Assembly (NCBI RefSeq): GCF_007176755.1
Contig: NZ_BJTV01000008.1
Coordinates: 248,001 to 312,000 of the forward strand
Direction of reading: 5' to 3'
Length of the DNA stretch: 64,000 nucleotides
DNA from: Streptomyces sp. 1-11
GTDB taxonomy: Bacteria; Actinomycetota; Actinomycetes; Streptomycetales; Streptomycetaceae
Both the position numbers and the translations under genes were made by a program. Shown here piece by piece: positions 1 through 8,794 of the stretch. Each line of letters opens with the position of its first letter. Within the stretch, counting starts at the first letter, position 1. The notes below the pieces were generated by a model that was given only the letters and a program-made list of their open reading frames with translations, did not search any database and was not told the origin of the DNA.

Positions 1-951
1 GTCGCCGCGGGTACCGTGCCGCTGGCCCGGGTCCGCCCCCTGGACGTCACCGCCGACGCCCGCTACCGCCACATGGCCGACGACTACCGCAGGGTCGCCG
101 ACGAACAGCTCATCTGCAGCGCGCAGGTCCACGTGGACGTCCCCGACCGGGACACCGCCGTGCGCGCCATGTGCCTGGTGTCGCCCTGGCTGCCGCCGCT
201 GCTCGCCCTGACGGCCAGCTCGCCCTTCTGGCTGGGCTCCGACACTGGGTACGCGAGCTGGCGGACCATGCTGTGGCAGCGGTGGCCGACCGCCGGCCCG
301 GCCGGCTGCCACCGGGACGCCGCCGACTACGACAGGGCCCTGGCGGAACTCATCGGCTCGGGCGTCATCAGCGACGCCGGTATGGTCTACCACGACGTCA
401 GGCCCTCGGCCCACCAGCGCACGCTCGAACTGCGCATCTGCGACGCCTGCCCGCGGACGGAGACCGTGGTGCTGGTCGCGGGCCTCTTCCGGGCCCTGGT
501 CCGCGAGGCCTGCGAGCGCCTGGCCCAAGCGGACGGCCCGCTGTGCGGCGGCCGGCACGACTGGCTGCGGGCCGCCTCCTGGCGGGCCGCGCGATCGGGC
601 CTGGAAGGCCAGCTCGTCGACCCCGCGACCCGGCGCGCGGCGCCGGCCCGCACGGTGCTGACCGGCATGCTGGCCCGGCTGCGCCCGGCGCTCGAGGCGT
701 CCGGCGACTGGAACACCGTGCACGCGCTCCTGGAGGAGGCACTGGCCCACGGGAGCCCCGCGCACCGGCTGCGCCGCGCCGTCCGGGCCGGAGGCCTGCT
801 CGCCGGCGTCGACACGCTGATCGCCGAGACCCGCGGCGAGCGGCCCGGCGGCCGTCCGGCCGAGCGGCCGGCCCGGGCCACCGCGTGGCAGGGCCCCGTC
901 CCGGCGCACGTCCCCGGCCACGACAGCGCCGCCCCGGCCCGGACCGCCTGA
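1..951 (+). CDS. Carboxylate-amine ligase, GCS2/YbdK family (5' end outside window)
   Basis: The reading frame is already open at base 1, so the gene begins upstream; the GTG at 16 is internal. The visible 316 codons carry the C-terminal half of a glutamate-cysteine ligase type 2 fold: a metal-binding QVHVDVPD strand near the start, an SSPFW segment and a YHDVRPS strand. Family members condense an amino acid with a carboxylate using ATP; the substrate of YbdK-like members is often unknown. The last ~40 residues are a low-complexity Arg/Pro/Ala tail. It lies 104 bp upstream of a small ORF and the AsnO-type gene on the same strand, which suggests a shared peptide-like osmolyte pathway. Family confident; substrate unknown. 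Confidence 0.8.
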   Translation, partial: VAAGTVPLARVRPLDVTADARYRHMADDYRRVADEQLICSAQVHVDVPDRDTAVRAMCLVSPWLPPLLALTASSPFWLGSDTGYASWRTMLWQRWPTAGPAGCHRDAADYDRALAELIGSGVISDAGMVYHDVRPSAHQRTLELRICDACPRTETVVLVAGLFRALVREACERLAQADGPLCGGRHDWLRAASWRAARSGLEGQLVDPATRRAAPARTVLTGMLARLRPALEASGDWNTVHALLEEALAHGSPAHRLRRAVRAGGLLAGVDTLIAETRGERPGGRPAERPARATAWQGPVPAHVPGHDSAAPARTA

Positions 952-1055
952 GCCGCACGTCCCGCGGCGCCGGGCCCTCGGCTCGCGCGAGCCGGACGGG
1001 AGCCACCCGGCCGGCCGGGACGCCCCATCCGTCGATCAAGGAGAGTCACGTCCTC

Positions 1056-1202
1056 ATGCACACCTCGCAGCATCCCCCGGCCCCCGACCACCACAGCCCC
1101 GGACGCGCCGCCCGCACGCGCGCGCCCGGGGCCCGGCGCCGGCGCGGCAAACCCGCGCCGCGGCCGGCCCGGTCCGCAGGCAGGGGACGGAGGAGCAGCT
1201 GA
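1056..1202 (+). CDS. Small Arg/Pro-rich ORF coupled to asnO-type gene
   Basis: Forty-eight codons begin at ATG 1056, 12 nt after an AAGGAG at 1038-1043. The TGA at 1200-1202 shares its A with the ATG of the next gene, so translation of the two may be coupled. The peptide starts MHTSQHPPAPDHH and then becomes a run of Arg, Ala, Pro and Gly with no hydrophobic segment and no recognisable domain. It may be a coupling leader, a small basic protein or a chance open frame. The ribosome site and the exact stop-start overlap are what support it. Confidence 0.4.
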   Translation: MHTSQHPPAPDHHSPGRAARTRAPGARRRRGKPAPRPARSAGRGRRSS

Positions 1203-2986
1203 TGTGCGGAATCAGCGGAGAGATACGTCTCGACGGCGAGAAGCCGGACGTCGCGGCGGTGGAGCGGATGACCGACCGGCTCGCCGCCCGCGGCCCCGAC
1301 GGCCGCGGGGTGTGGTCCCAGGGAGCCGTCGCGCTGGGCCACCGCCGGCTGAAGATCATCGACCTCTCCGACAGCGGCGCCCAGCCCATGACGGACCCGC
1401 GCGCCAGGATCGCCGGCGTCTTCAACGGCTGCGTCTACAACTACCGCGAGCTGCGCGACGAACTGCGGGCGCTGGGCCACGATTTCTTCTCCGACTCCGA
1501 CACCGAGGTCGTGCTCAAGGCCTACCGGCAGTGGGGCGCCGACTGCGTCCGGCACTTCCACGGCATGTTCGCCTTCGCGATCGTCGAGCTGGACAGCGGA
1601 CGGGTCGTGCTGGGCCGCGACCGGCTCGGCATCAAACCGCTGTACCTGACGCAGACCGCCGACCGGCTGCGGTTCGCCTCCTCGCTGCCCGCCCTCCTCG
1701 CGGCCGGCGGCGTGGACACCTCCCTCGACCCGGTGGCCCTGCACCAGTACTTCAGCTGGCACGCCACCGTGACCGCACCGCACACCGTGCTCAACGGCGT
1801 ACGCAAGCTGCCCCCGGCCACGGTGCGCGTCATCGAGGCCGACGGGACCCAGCACGACCACCGTTACTGGCAGCCGTCCCACACCCGCCGGGCCGAGTTC
1901 GCCGCCCTCGGCGCCGAGGATTGGACGGACGCGGTGCTGGACGCGCTGCGCACCGCCGTACGCCGCCGGATGGTGGCCGACGTCCCGGTGGGCGTGCTGC
2001 TCTCGGGCGGGCTGGACTCCAGCCTCATCGTCGCCCTGCTCGCCGAGCAGGGACAGCGGGACCTCGCCACCTTCAGCGTCGGCTTCGAGGCCGAGGGCGG
2101 CGAGGAGGGCGACGAGTTCCACTACTCCGACCTGGTCGCACGCCACTTCGACACCAGCCACCGCCAGCTCCTGGTGCCGTCCGACCGCATCCCCGGGGCG
2201 CTGGAGTCGGCGGTGCTCGCGATGAGCGAGCCGATGATGAGCCACGACGTGGTCGCCTTCCACCTGCTGTCCGAGCAGGTCGCCAAGGAGGTCAAGGTCG
2301 TCCAGAGCGGCCAGGGCGCCGACGAGGTGTTCGCGGGCTACCACTGGTACCCGGCGATGTCCGGCGTGCCCCGGCACCAGGCAGCCGAGGCGTACATCGA
2401 CACCTACTTCGACCGCTCCCACACCGAGCTGGCCCGCATCCTCCAGCCCGGGCTGCTCGCCGGGCGGGACGTCTCCGCCGAGTTCGTGCGCGCCCACATG
2501 GCGGCCGAGGGCGCCGAGACCGCGCTGGACGCCGACCTCCGGCTGGACACCCAGGTGATGATGGTCGACGACCCCGTCAAGCGCGTGGACAACATGACGA
2601 TGGACTGGGGCCTGGAGGCCCGCGTCCCCTTCCTCGACCACGAACTGGTCGAACTGGCCGCCGCCTGCCCGCCCGAGCTGAAGCTCGCCGACGGCGGCAA
2701 GGGGATCCTCAAGGCCGCCGGACGCAGAGTCCTCCCGGCGGAGGTCGTCGACCGGCCCAAGGGCTACTTCCCGGTCCCGGCGATCAAGCACATGGCGGGT
2801 CCGGTGCTGCAACGGGTCCGCGAGGCCCTCACCGCCCCCGAGGCGAAGGAACGCGGCGTCTTCCGCCAGGAGTTCGTCGCGGAGCTGCTCGACGCACCCA
2901 ACGCGCACCGCACCAGGCGAGGAGCGAACACACTGTGGCAGGTAGCGCTGCTGGAGATATGGCTGCAGACGCACGGAATCCGCTGA
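1202..2986 (+). CDS. AsnO-like amidotransferase, N-acetylglutaminylglutamine amidotransferase family
   Basis: This 594-aa protein is a class II glutamine amidotransferase fused to an asparagine-synthetase domain. Cys2 (MCGISGE) is the Ntn nucleophile; RGPDG, HRRLKIIDLS and FNGCVYNYRELR mark the glutaminase domain (about 1-200). The ATP-pyrophosphatase loop LLSGGLDSS and SGQGADEVFAGYHWYP mark the synthetase domain. The full-length pattern resembles the AsnO family that amidates the osmolyte N-acetylglutaminylglutamine (NAGGN) rather than ordinary AsnB; this is my recollection of that family, not a search result. A GGAGGAG ribosome site precedes ATG 1202. The partner GNAT/ATP-grasp synthetase is not visible and, if present, would lie upstream of the window. 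Confidence 0.83.
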   Translation: MCGISGEIRLDGEKPDVAAVERMTDRLAARGPDGRGVWSQGAVALGHRRLKIIDLSDSGAQPMTDPRARIAGVFNGCVYNYRELRDELRALGHDFFSDSDTEVVLKAYRQWGADCVRHFHGMFAFAIVELDSGRVVLGRDRLGIKPLYLTQTADRLRFASSLPALLAAGGVDTSLDPVALHQYFSWHATVTAPHTVLNGVRKLPPATVRVIEADGTQHDHRYWQPSHTRRAEFAALGAEDWTDAVLDALRTAVRRRMVADVPVGVLLSGGLDSSLIVALLAEQGQRDLATFSVGFEAEGGEEGDEFHYSDLVARHFDTSHRQLLVPSDRIPGALESAVLAMSEPMMSHDVVAFHLLSEQVAKEVKVVQSGQGADEVFAGYHWYPAMSGVPRHQAAEAYIDTYFDRSHTELARILQPGLLAGRDVSAEFVRAHMAAEGAETALDADLRLDTQVMMVDDPVKRVDNMTMDWGLEARVPFLDHELVELAAACPPELKLADGGKGILKAAGRRVLPAEVVDRPKGYFPVPAIKHMAGPVLQRVREALTAPEAKERGVFRQEFVAELLDAPNAHRTRRGANTLWQVALLEIWLQTHGIR

Positions 2987-5271
2987 CCGCGAAGGACCCG
3001 GACGCACGGGAACCGGGGCCGCCGGGCGCCCGCGCCGCCCCGGCGACGGAACCAAACGGCGGTGAGGCGCGACCCGCGGGGACGCTCCCCGCGGATTCCG
3101 CGGACCCGGCCGCCCGTCCCGCTCCCGGCGCGGCCGGGGGAGTCACGGCGACGGCGGCCCGTCCGGCGCCCGAACCGGTGCTCCTCGCCGACGCCGCCGC
3201 CGCGCACGACGTACCGCAGCGGCTGACCGCGCACGGCTGCTGGTACCCCTCCATGGACCCCGGCGGCCGCAACGTCGCCTTCATCTGCGACCGGACCGGC
3301 GTGCCGCAACTGTGGACCGGGCCCGTCGACGGCGAGGAGGCGCGACTGCTGGACGCCGACCCCGACCCGGTCACCGAGGTCTCCTGGTCGCCGGACGGCC
3401 GCTGGATCGCGTACACCACGGCCCCCGGCGGCGGTGAGCTCACCCGCGTGCTGTGCGTACGCCCCGACGGCACCGGCCGCCGCCTGCTGGCCGGCGGCGA
3501 GCCCGGCGCCTCCGCCTACCTGGGCTGCTGGACGCACGACGGCTCGGCGATCGCGGTGACGCTCACCGAGCCCGCGCCCGCCGGCCGGATCAGGACCGGC
3601 GCCGACGGACAGGCGGCGGACCTCCCGGAGCCCGCCCACACCGGCGGCTGGGCGGGGCGGGACGGCCGCGCGGTACTGCTGGGCGGATCACCGCTCGGCG
3701 CCCCGCCGGACCGGGACACCACCGTGATCCAGGAGGCCGGCACGGCCCCGTCGCGGGAACCGGGCCCGAGGGTGCTGGCGGCTTATCTCGTGGACCCCGA
3801 GGGTGCGACCGCGCCGGTGCTGGTGGCGAGCGAGGCGGGGGCCCCGACCCTGCGCGTCTGCGGGCTGAGCCGGGACGGCAGACTCGCCCTGCTGCGCCGG
3901 GGCCCGCGAGGCCGGCGCGAGGCGCTCGTCGTCCGCCGCCGGGACCGCGCCGTCACCTGCACCGTACGGGTGGCCGACGGCGATCCGTGGATCGGCGGCT
4001 TCGCCCCCGACGGCCGCACCGTGTGGCTGCGCAGCGACAGCGGCCGTGAATTCGCGGCACTCCTCGCGGTGCGGCTGGGCCCCCGGGGCGGGCGGCTGGC
4101 GCAGTGGCCGGTCGCCGCCCGCCCGGACTGCGACCTGGAGCTGCTGAGCCTGCACCGGGACGGGCAGCACGCCGTGCTGTCCTGGAACGTGCGCGGAGTC
4201 AGCGAGCTGGAGATCACGAAGCTGCCCGCCGCCGTCCCCGAGACGGACGGCCCGACGGCCCTGCGCGCCGCGGCCGGGCCGCCGGCCGGCGCCGCCCGCG
4301 GCCTCCCGCTGCCCCACGAGGTGGTAACCCGGCTCGCGCCCGGCCCCGACCCGGACGGCCCGGTCGTGGCCCTGTCAGGCTCGCGGCGGCGGCCCGGCGT
4401 GTGGTGGCTGCCGCACGCCTCAGCCCTGCGCACCCCCTGGTCCTCGCGCGACGAGGACGCCGTGCCCGACGCCGGGCACGCGCCCGTACAGCCCTTTCCC
4501 GTCCGTCCCGTCGCCAGGGACGGGCTCGCCCTCGGCGGCTGGTACTACAGGGCGCCGGGCCGCTCCCCGGGCGAGGCGGCGCCCTGCGTCGTGCACCTGC
4601 ACGGCGGCCCCGAGGAACAGGAGCGCCCCGTGCTGCAGACGCTCTACCACGAACTCCTCGGCCGTGGACTGGACGTCTTCGCGCCCGACGTACGCGGCTC
4701 GTCGGGCTACGGCCGCTCGTTCGTGGACGCGGACCTCGGCACCAGGCGGTTCGCCGCGATCGAGGACGTCGCCGCCTGCGCGGCCCACGTCGTCGTCGCC
4801 GGCCTTGCCGACCCCCGGCGGCTCGCGGTGATGGGCCGCTCCTACGGCGGCTACCTGACGATGGCGTCCCTCGTCTGGCATCCGGAGCTGTTCCGCACCG
4901 GGGTGGCGGTCTGCGGGATGTCCGACCTCACCACGTTCTTCGCGGGCACCGAACCGTGGATCGCCGAGTCGGCCGCCCACAAGTACGGGCACCCCGAACA
5001 CGACCGTGAACTGCTGCGGTCGCTGTCCCCGATGAGCCGTGTCGACGCCCTGCGCGTACCGGTGCTCGCCGTGCACGGGGAGCACGACACCAACGTGCCG
5101 GTGGGCGAGTCACGGCAGTTCGTCCGGGCGGCGCGCGAACGCGGCCTGGAGGCCGAACTTCTGATGCTCCGTCAGGAGGGGCACGACTTCCGCCGTGCCG
5201 ACAACCGGCGTCTGTTCCGCAGGAGCGCCGCCGACTGGATCCAGCGGCACCTGACGAGCCGGCCCGCCTGA
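2959..5271 (+). CDS. S9 family (prolyl oligopeptidase-like) serine peptidase
   Basis: ATG 2959 overlaps the 3' end of the amidotransferase gene by 28 nt and gives 770 aa, longer than a usual S9 acyl-aminoacyl peptidase because of an Ala/Pro-rich N-terminus of about 65 residues. A beta-propeller of TolB-like strands (SWSPDGRWIAY, FAPDGRTVWL) spans roughly residues 75-480. The C-terminal alpha/beta hydrolase domain has the nucleophile in GRSYGG (Ser628), Asp in HGEHDTN and His in QEGHDF. No signal peptide is seen, so it is probably cytoplasmic. Known NAGGN cassettes use an M42 peptidase; here the S9 enzyme sits in that place and may trim or recycle the dipeptide. A start downstream of the Pro/Ala tail cannot be excluded. 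Confidence 0.83.
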   Translation: MAADARNPLTAKDPDAREPGPPGARAAPATEPNGGEARPAGTLPADSADPAARPAPGAAGGVTATAARPAPEPVLLADAAAAHDVPQRLTAHGCWYPSMDPGGRNVAFICDRTGVPQLWTGPVDGEEARLLDADPDPVTEVSWSPDGRWIAYTTAPGGGELTRVLCVRPDGTGRRLLAGGEPGASAYLGCWTHDGSAIAVTLTEPAPAGRIRTGADGQAADLPEPAHTGGWAGRDGRAVLLGGSPLGAPPDRDTTVIQEAGTAPSREPGPRVLAAYLVDPEGATAPVLVASEAGAPTLRVCGLSRDGRLALLRRGPRGRREALVVRRRDRAVTCTVRVADGDPWIGGFAPDGRTVWLRSDSGREFAALLAVRLGPRGGRLAQWPVAARPDCDLELLSLHRDGQHAVLSWNVRGVSELEITKLPAAVPETDGPTALRAAAGPPAGAARGLPLPHEVVTRLAPGPDPDGPVVALSGSRRRPGVWWLPHASALRTPWSSRDEDAVPDAGHAPVQPFPVRPVARDGLALGGWYYRAPGRSPGEAAPCVVHLHGGPEEQERPVLQTLYHELLGRGLDVFAPDVRGSSGYGRSFVDADLGTRRFAAIEDVAACAAHVVVAGLADPRRLAVMGRSYGGYLTMASLVWHPELFRTGVAVCGMSDLTTFFAGTEPWIAESAAHKYGHPEHDRELLRSLSPMSRVDALRVPVLAVHGEHDTNVPVGESRQFVRAARERGLEAELLMLRQEGHDFRRADNRRLFRRSAADWIQRHLTSRPA

Positions 5272-5315
5272 CCCGCCGCACCGGCCCGCCTGACCCGCCG
5301 CACCGGCCCGTTTGA
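5259..5315 (+). repeat. Tandem 22-bp repeat at 3' end of S9 peptidase gene
   Basis: CCGGCCCGCCTGACCCGCCGCA occurs at 5259-5280 and exactly again at 5281-5302, with a 13-bp partial third copy at 5303-5315. The first unit contains the stop codon of the peptidase gene, so the repeat arose by slippage over the gene end and lies just before the terminator hairpin. Confidence 0.8.
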
Positions 5316-5336
5316 CCGGCCCGCCGGGCGGGCCGG
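5316..5336. terminator. GC-rich palindromic hairpin between convergent genes
   Basis: CCGGCCCGCC and GGCGGGCCGG are perfect 10-bp inverted arms around a single G. The hairpin sits between the convergent S9 peptidase and MFS genes. There is no U-tract, as is common for Streptomyces terminators. It could stop transcription from either side. Confidence 0.6.
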
Positions 5337-5426
5337 CGCGGCGCCGCCGGCTCACGCGATCGACGGGCCGGACTCCCCCTCGACGCTCCAGCTCACCCCC
5401 CGGCCGTCCTCGGCACCCCGGCGGGC

Positions 5427-6773
5427 TCAGGGGCGGGGTGCGGCGCCCTCGTCGACGGGCAGGGCGACCGGCTCGTCGGCCGGCGGTACGGCAGGGGCCC
5501 CGGTGCCGGGTCCCTTGCTCCGGTGGCCGCTTCGCGAGCGTGTGCGGTGCAGCGCCAGCAGCAGCACCGGCATCAGCACGCAGGTGACCCCGGCGCTCTG
5601 CCAGAGGAGCGCGTCGAGCCGCCCGGCGGCCAGGTAGGCGCCCGCGGCGACCGCGGCCAGCGCGCACACACCGCGGTCCACGATGCTCTCCACCGACAGC
5701 AGCGTGGCCCGCGGGGCGTTCGCCGGGATGGCGTCGTTGACGAGCTTGCGCTGCACCGGGTACACGAACCCGGTGATCGCGGCGAACGCGCACAACAGCG
5801 CCACCACGGCCCAGGGCCCGCCGACGGCGGTGCCCGCCAGCGTCCCGGCGAGCGCCACGCTCAGCAGGGACACCCACACCACCGGCGGCACCCGGCGGCC
5901 CAGCCACTGGGGACGGGCCGAGGTCACCGCCTCCGCGACCGTCATCGCCGCGAGCACCCCGCCGTGCGCGCCCTCCCCGATGCCGTGCTCCAGGAGCACC
6001 GGCTGGAACAGGTTCACCTGGCAGATCCGGGACAGCGTGAAGACGGCCACGCCCTGCACCATGAGCAGGGCCAGCCACGGTGACGACCTGAGGGTGCGCA
6101 GCGCCGTCCGGGTGTCGCGCAGGAGACCGCCGTCGCGCCCCGGCCGGGCGCCCGGACGGACGGGGCCGCCCCGGGGCCCGGCCAGCCGTGGCAGGGCGAG
6201 GACGCAGCCGAGGGAACCGGCCGCGCTCGCGGCGCTGAGCACGTACGGGGCCTGCGGGGCCAGCGTCATCAGGGGCCCGACCAGCGGCCAGCAGACCACC
6301 TTGGCGGCGAGCCCGAGGGCCCGGGCCGTGCCCTCGGCGCGCAGATAGTGTGTTTGCGCCCCCTCGGCCCGCAGCCCGTCGTACAGGTAGGCGCTCGCCG
6401 CCCCGGAGGTCAGCGAGCGCCCGGCGGCGATGGCGAGGAAGTGCACCAGGAAGCCCGTGTACGACGGGGACAGGACCGGGGCCAGGTTGGCCGCCGTCAT
6501 CACCACCGCCCCGGCGCCCAGGCAGTTGCGGGCGCCGATGCGGTCGGCGATGGCCCCGGTCGGTATCTCGAAGAGGCAGAAGGCGATGTAGTAGATGCTC
6601 TGGATGCCGAAGATCTGGTCGTCGGACAGACCCGCGTCACGCTGGTATGCGTAGAAGACGGGCATCCACCACAGCAGGTTGAACAGCAGTTGGAAGCCGT
6701 TGTTCAGACGGATGACACGCCGCGCGGCCGGACTCGGGGCCGCCGCCGGAGCGGTGGGGCGCGGGGAGCGCAT
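5427..6773 (-). CDS. MFS transporter
   Basis: A 448-aa polytopic membrane protein beginning MRSPRP at 6773, 8 bp after the stop of the dikinase-like gene, so it is the last gene of a three-gene operon. Hydrophobic helices run throughout, for example GFQLLFNLLWWMPVFYAY, YYIAFCLFEIPTGAIADRIG (a DRxG loop typical of major facilitators) and ALLCAFAAITGFVYPVQ. The C-terminal ~40 residues are a Pro/Arg tail. MFS proteins beside ligase genes often export the product; export is inferred from context only. Substrate unknown. Confidence 0.8.
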   Translation of the reverse strand: MRSPRPTAPAAAPSPAARRVIRLNNGFQLLFNLLWWMPVFYAYQRDAGLSDDQIFGIQSIYYIAFCLFEIPTGAIADRIGARNCLGAGAVVMTAANLAPVLSPSYTGFLVHFLAIAAGRSLTSGAASAYLYDGLRAEGAQTHYLRAEGTARALGLAAKVVCWPLVGPLMTLAPQAPYVLSAASAAGSLGCVLALPRLAGPRGGPVRPGARPGRDGGLLRDTRTALRTLRSSPWLALLMVQGVAVFTLSRICQVNLFQPVLLEHGIGEGAHGGVLAAMTVAEAVTSARPQWLGRRVPPVVWVSLLSVALAGTLAGTAVGGPWAVVALLCAFAAITGFVYPVQRKLVNDAIPANAPRATLLSVESIVDRGVCALAAVAAGAYLAAGRLDALLWQSAGVTCVLMPVLLLALHRTRSRSGHRSKGPGTGAPAVPPADEPVALPVDEGAAPRP

Positions 6774-6781
6774 GCCGGGCC

Positions 6782-8794
6782 TCACCGCGAGTACGGGCGG
6801 ACCTGGACCAGGCGGAACGCCCCCTCGGCGGTCATGAGCCACTCGATGTCCAGTGCGGCGTCCGGGTCGTCCGCGCCGAAGTGCGACTGCAGCAGCCGCC
6901 CGGCCAGGGCCAGCCGGGCCAGCGCGGCGCGGGTCGCGGCCGGCAGGTCCTCGCCCGACGACCCGATGTCGACCGTACGGCCGCCGCCCTCGACGGTGTT
7001 GTAGAGGTACTGCTGGGGCAGGACCGTGCCGTCGACCACCCGCTCGGGCGATCCCGGCGCGCAGTTGAGGTACACGTTGCGGAAGTCCTCGCGACGGGTC
7101 GGATTGCAGGTCACCAGCACCCCTCCGAGACCGGCCGGCACGTACTCCTGGACGATGACGCCCATGTAGGTGTCGTCCAGCGGGATACCGGCCTGGTGCC
7201 GCAGGCGCACACTGCGCGGCGACACCAGCGACGCCCACACCTGACGCACGGCGTCCATGAGCTGGTCCGTGCCGCGCACCGTGGTGACCGAGTCGTAGAT
7301 GCCGGCGGCGGAGAAGCCCGGCAGGTCCTCGGCGTTGGAGGAGGAGCGCACCACCAGACGGCCCCCGCCGGCCGACAGTGGCGCCACCGACGCGAGGATC
7401 GCGCGTTCCACCTCGTCGGGCACCGGCGTGGCGCGCGTCAGCTGCTGGAGGCTGAGCGCGAGCGAGTCGACCACGTCGAACGCCTCCAGTTCGAGCGCCA
7501 TCTTCAGCTTGCCGATGCCCTGTTGCAGCGCGGGCGACGAGGTGAGGAAGAGATGGTGCAGCCGGAACGGCAGCGCCACGCCCTCCGGCGCGCGGACCGT
7601 CTGCGCCACCTGGGCCGCGGCCGCGGCACGCAGCCGCTCCCGCGACGCGCCGGGCTCACCGAGCCGGGCCGCGAGATGGCCGAGCAGATCGGGCCGCGGC
7701 GGACGCGGACGCGCGTAGAACGCGGTCAGGTCCGCGGTGCGGCTGTCCAGGACGTGGTGCAGCTCCCCGAGGTTCGCCGCCTTGGTGCCGTAGCTGTCGC
7801 GGTCCGCGCCGCGCAGCCGGTGCAGCGCGAGCACCGGAGCGTCCTCGAGCAGCGGCGCCTCAAGACGGATCCGCTGCTGGTGCCAGGCGGGTTTGGTCAA
7901 CGCCGGTGCGCGCGACAGCCGTTCCACGGTGACGGCGTCCTCCTGGGCGCTGTAGCGCACCCACGCGCCGTCCAGCGCCTCGCGCCGTACGACGTCGTCG
8001 AGGTCGCGGACGATCGCGTTGGGGATGCCCCAGCCCGAGGCGAGGACGTTGGTGTGGGAGAGCGGCGTGATGGGGGCCGTGTTGATGATCCCGGCGACGC
8101 GCGGCACGTCGTCGGGCGGGCAGGGCATCGCGACGATGTCCGACCAGCCCAGCTCCCGCGCCGCGCCCTCGTACTCCGCCAGGGTGCGGAAGTAGCGCAG
8201 CCGGCCCCGCGCCTCGCCCGGGTTGAGACAGGTGCGGGTCCGGTTGCCGAACAGCTCGTGGCTGAGGATCCGCGGCACCCGCGTCTCGCTGACGTGGGAC
8301 AGCTCGTGCTCCTGCCCGTGGTTGGCGGGCTTCAGCAGCAGCGGCAGGCGCCCGTCCACCCGCCCGCGCACATAGCCGTAGAACTCCTCCAGCAGGGCCC
8401 CGTGCATGGTGTCGGCCTCGGTCGTCTCCAGCACCAGGAAGGGCCGCTCGTCGCCGTCGGCCTCCTCGTCGGTGTGCAGGGACAGCACGCCGAGCAGGAA
8501 ACGGCGTTCGGGGTCCGTGTAGACGGAGGCGTTGAACGCGTCCAGGTCCGCGTCGAGTTCGTCCAGCGTCAGGCCGAGGATCCGGGTCGCGATGTAGTTG
8601 ACGTGGAAGGGGTGCACCCGGGTGTCGAGCAGGTGCCAGGTGTCCTCCGCGCGGTCCACCACGACCTTCAGGTAGGGGTGCCCGGCCAGCACCCCGGACA
8701 GGGCGCGGAACAGCGGCAGCGAGAGATTGGCGCCCACGACCGTCCGTTCGCCGGCCGCGTCCGGTGCACCCGTCGCGTCCAGGGTGAGGGTCAT
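6782..8794 (-). CDS. PEP/pyruvate-binding dikinase-like protein with permuted domain order
   Basis: The 670-aa protein begins MTLTLDATGA at 8794, its ATG overlapping the stop of the ATP-grasp gene by 4 nt. Residues 1-215 are an unrecognised N-terminal domain. A swivelling phosphohistidine domain follows with PITPLSHTNVLASGWGIPNA (His247). Residues ~340-670 are a PPDK_N-type ATP/PEP-binding domain, with VRSSSNAEDLPGFSAAGIYD and the C-terminal DIEWLM...LVQVRPYSR. Having the His domain before the nucleotide domain is the order of glucan water dikinases and the reverse of PEP synthase or PPDK. It probably transfers a phosphate through His247 to an unknown acceptor, perhaps to activate the partner ligase's substrate. 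Family sure, reaction unknown. Confidence 0.75.
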   Translation of the reverse strand: MTLTLDATGAPDAAGERTVVGANLSLPLFRALSGVLAGHPYLKVVVDRAEDTWHLLDTRVHPFHVNYIATRILGLTLDELDADLDAFNASVYTDPERRFLLGVLSLHTDEEADGDERPFLVLETTEADTMHGALLEEFYGYVRGRVDGRLPLLLKPANHGQEHELSHVSETRVPRILSHELFGNRTRTCLNPGEARGRLRYFRTLAEYEGAARELGWSDIVAMPCPPDDVPRVAGIINTAPITPLSHTNVLASGWGIPNAIVRDLDDVVRREALDGAWVRYSAQEDAVTVERLSRAPALTKPAWHQQRIRLEAPLLEDAPVLALHRLRGADRDSYGTKAANLGELHHVLDSRTADLTAFYARPRPPRPDLLGHLAARLGEPGASRERLRAAAAAQVAQTVRAPEGVALPFRLHHLFLTSSPALQQGIGKLKMALELEAFDVVDSLALSLQQLTRATPVPDEVERAILASVAPLSAGGGRLVVRSSSNAEDLPGFSAAGIYDSVTTVRGTDQLMDAVRQVWASLVSPRSVRLRHQAGIPLDDTYMGVIVQEYVPAGLGGVLVTCNPTRREDFRNVYLNCAPGSPERVVDGTVLPQQYLYNTVEGGGRTVDIGSSGEDLPAATRAALARLALAGRLLQSHFGADDPDAALDIEWLMTAEGAFRLVQVRPYSR

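Noticed and set aside
1202-2986. Ordinary asparagine synthetase AsnB
   Set aside because: Opening and central motifs fit the NAGGN amidotransferase family better, and the neighbours are peptide-type genes.
1046-3055. Minus-strand frame of 669 codons opposite the amidotransferase gene
   Set aside because: Val/Gly/Arg/His-rich antisense text with no family pattern.
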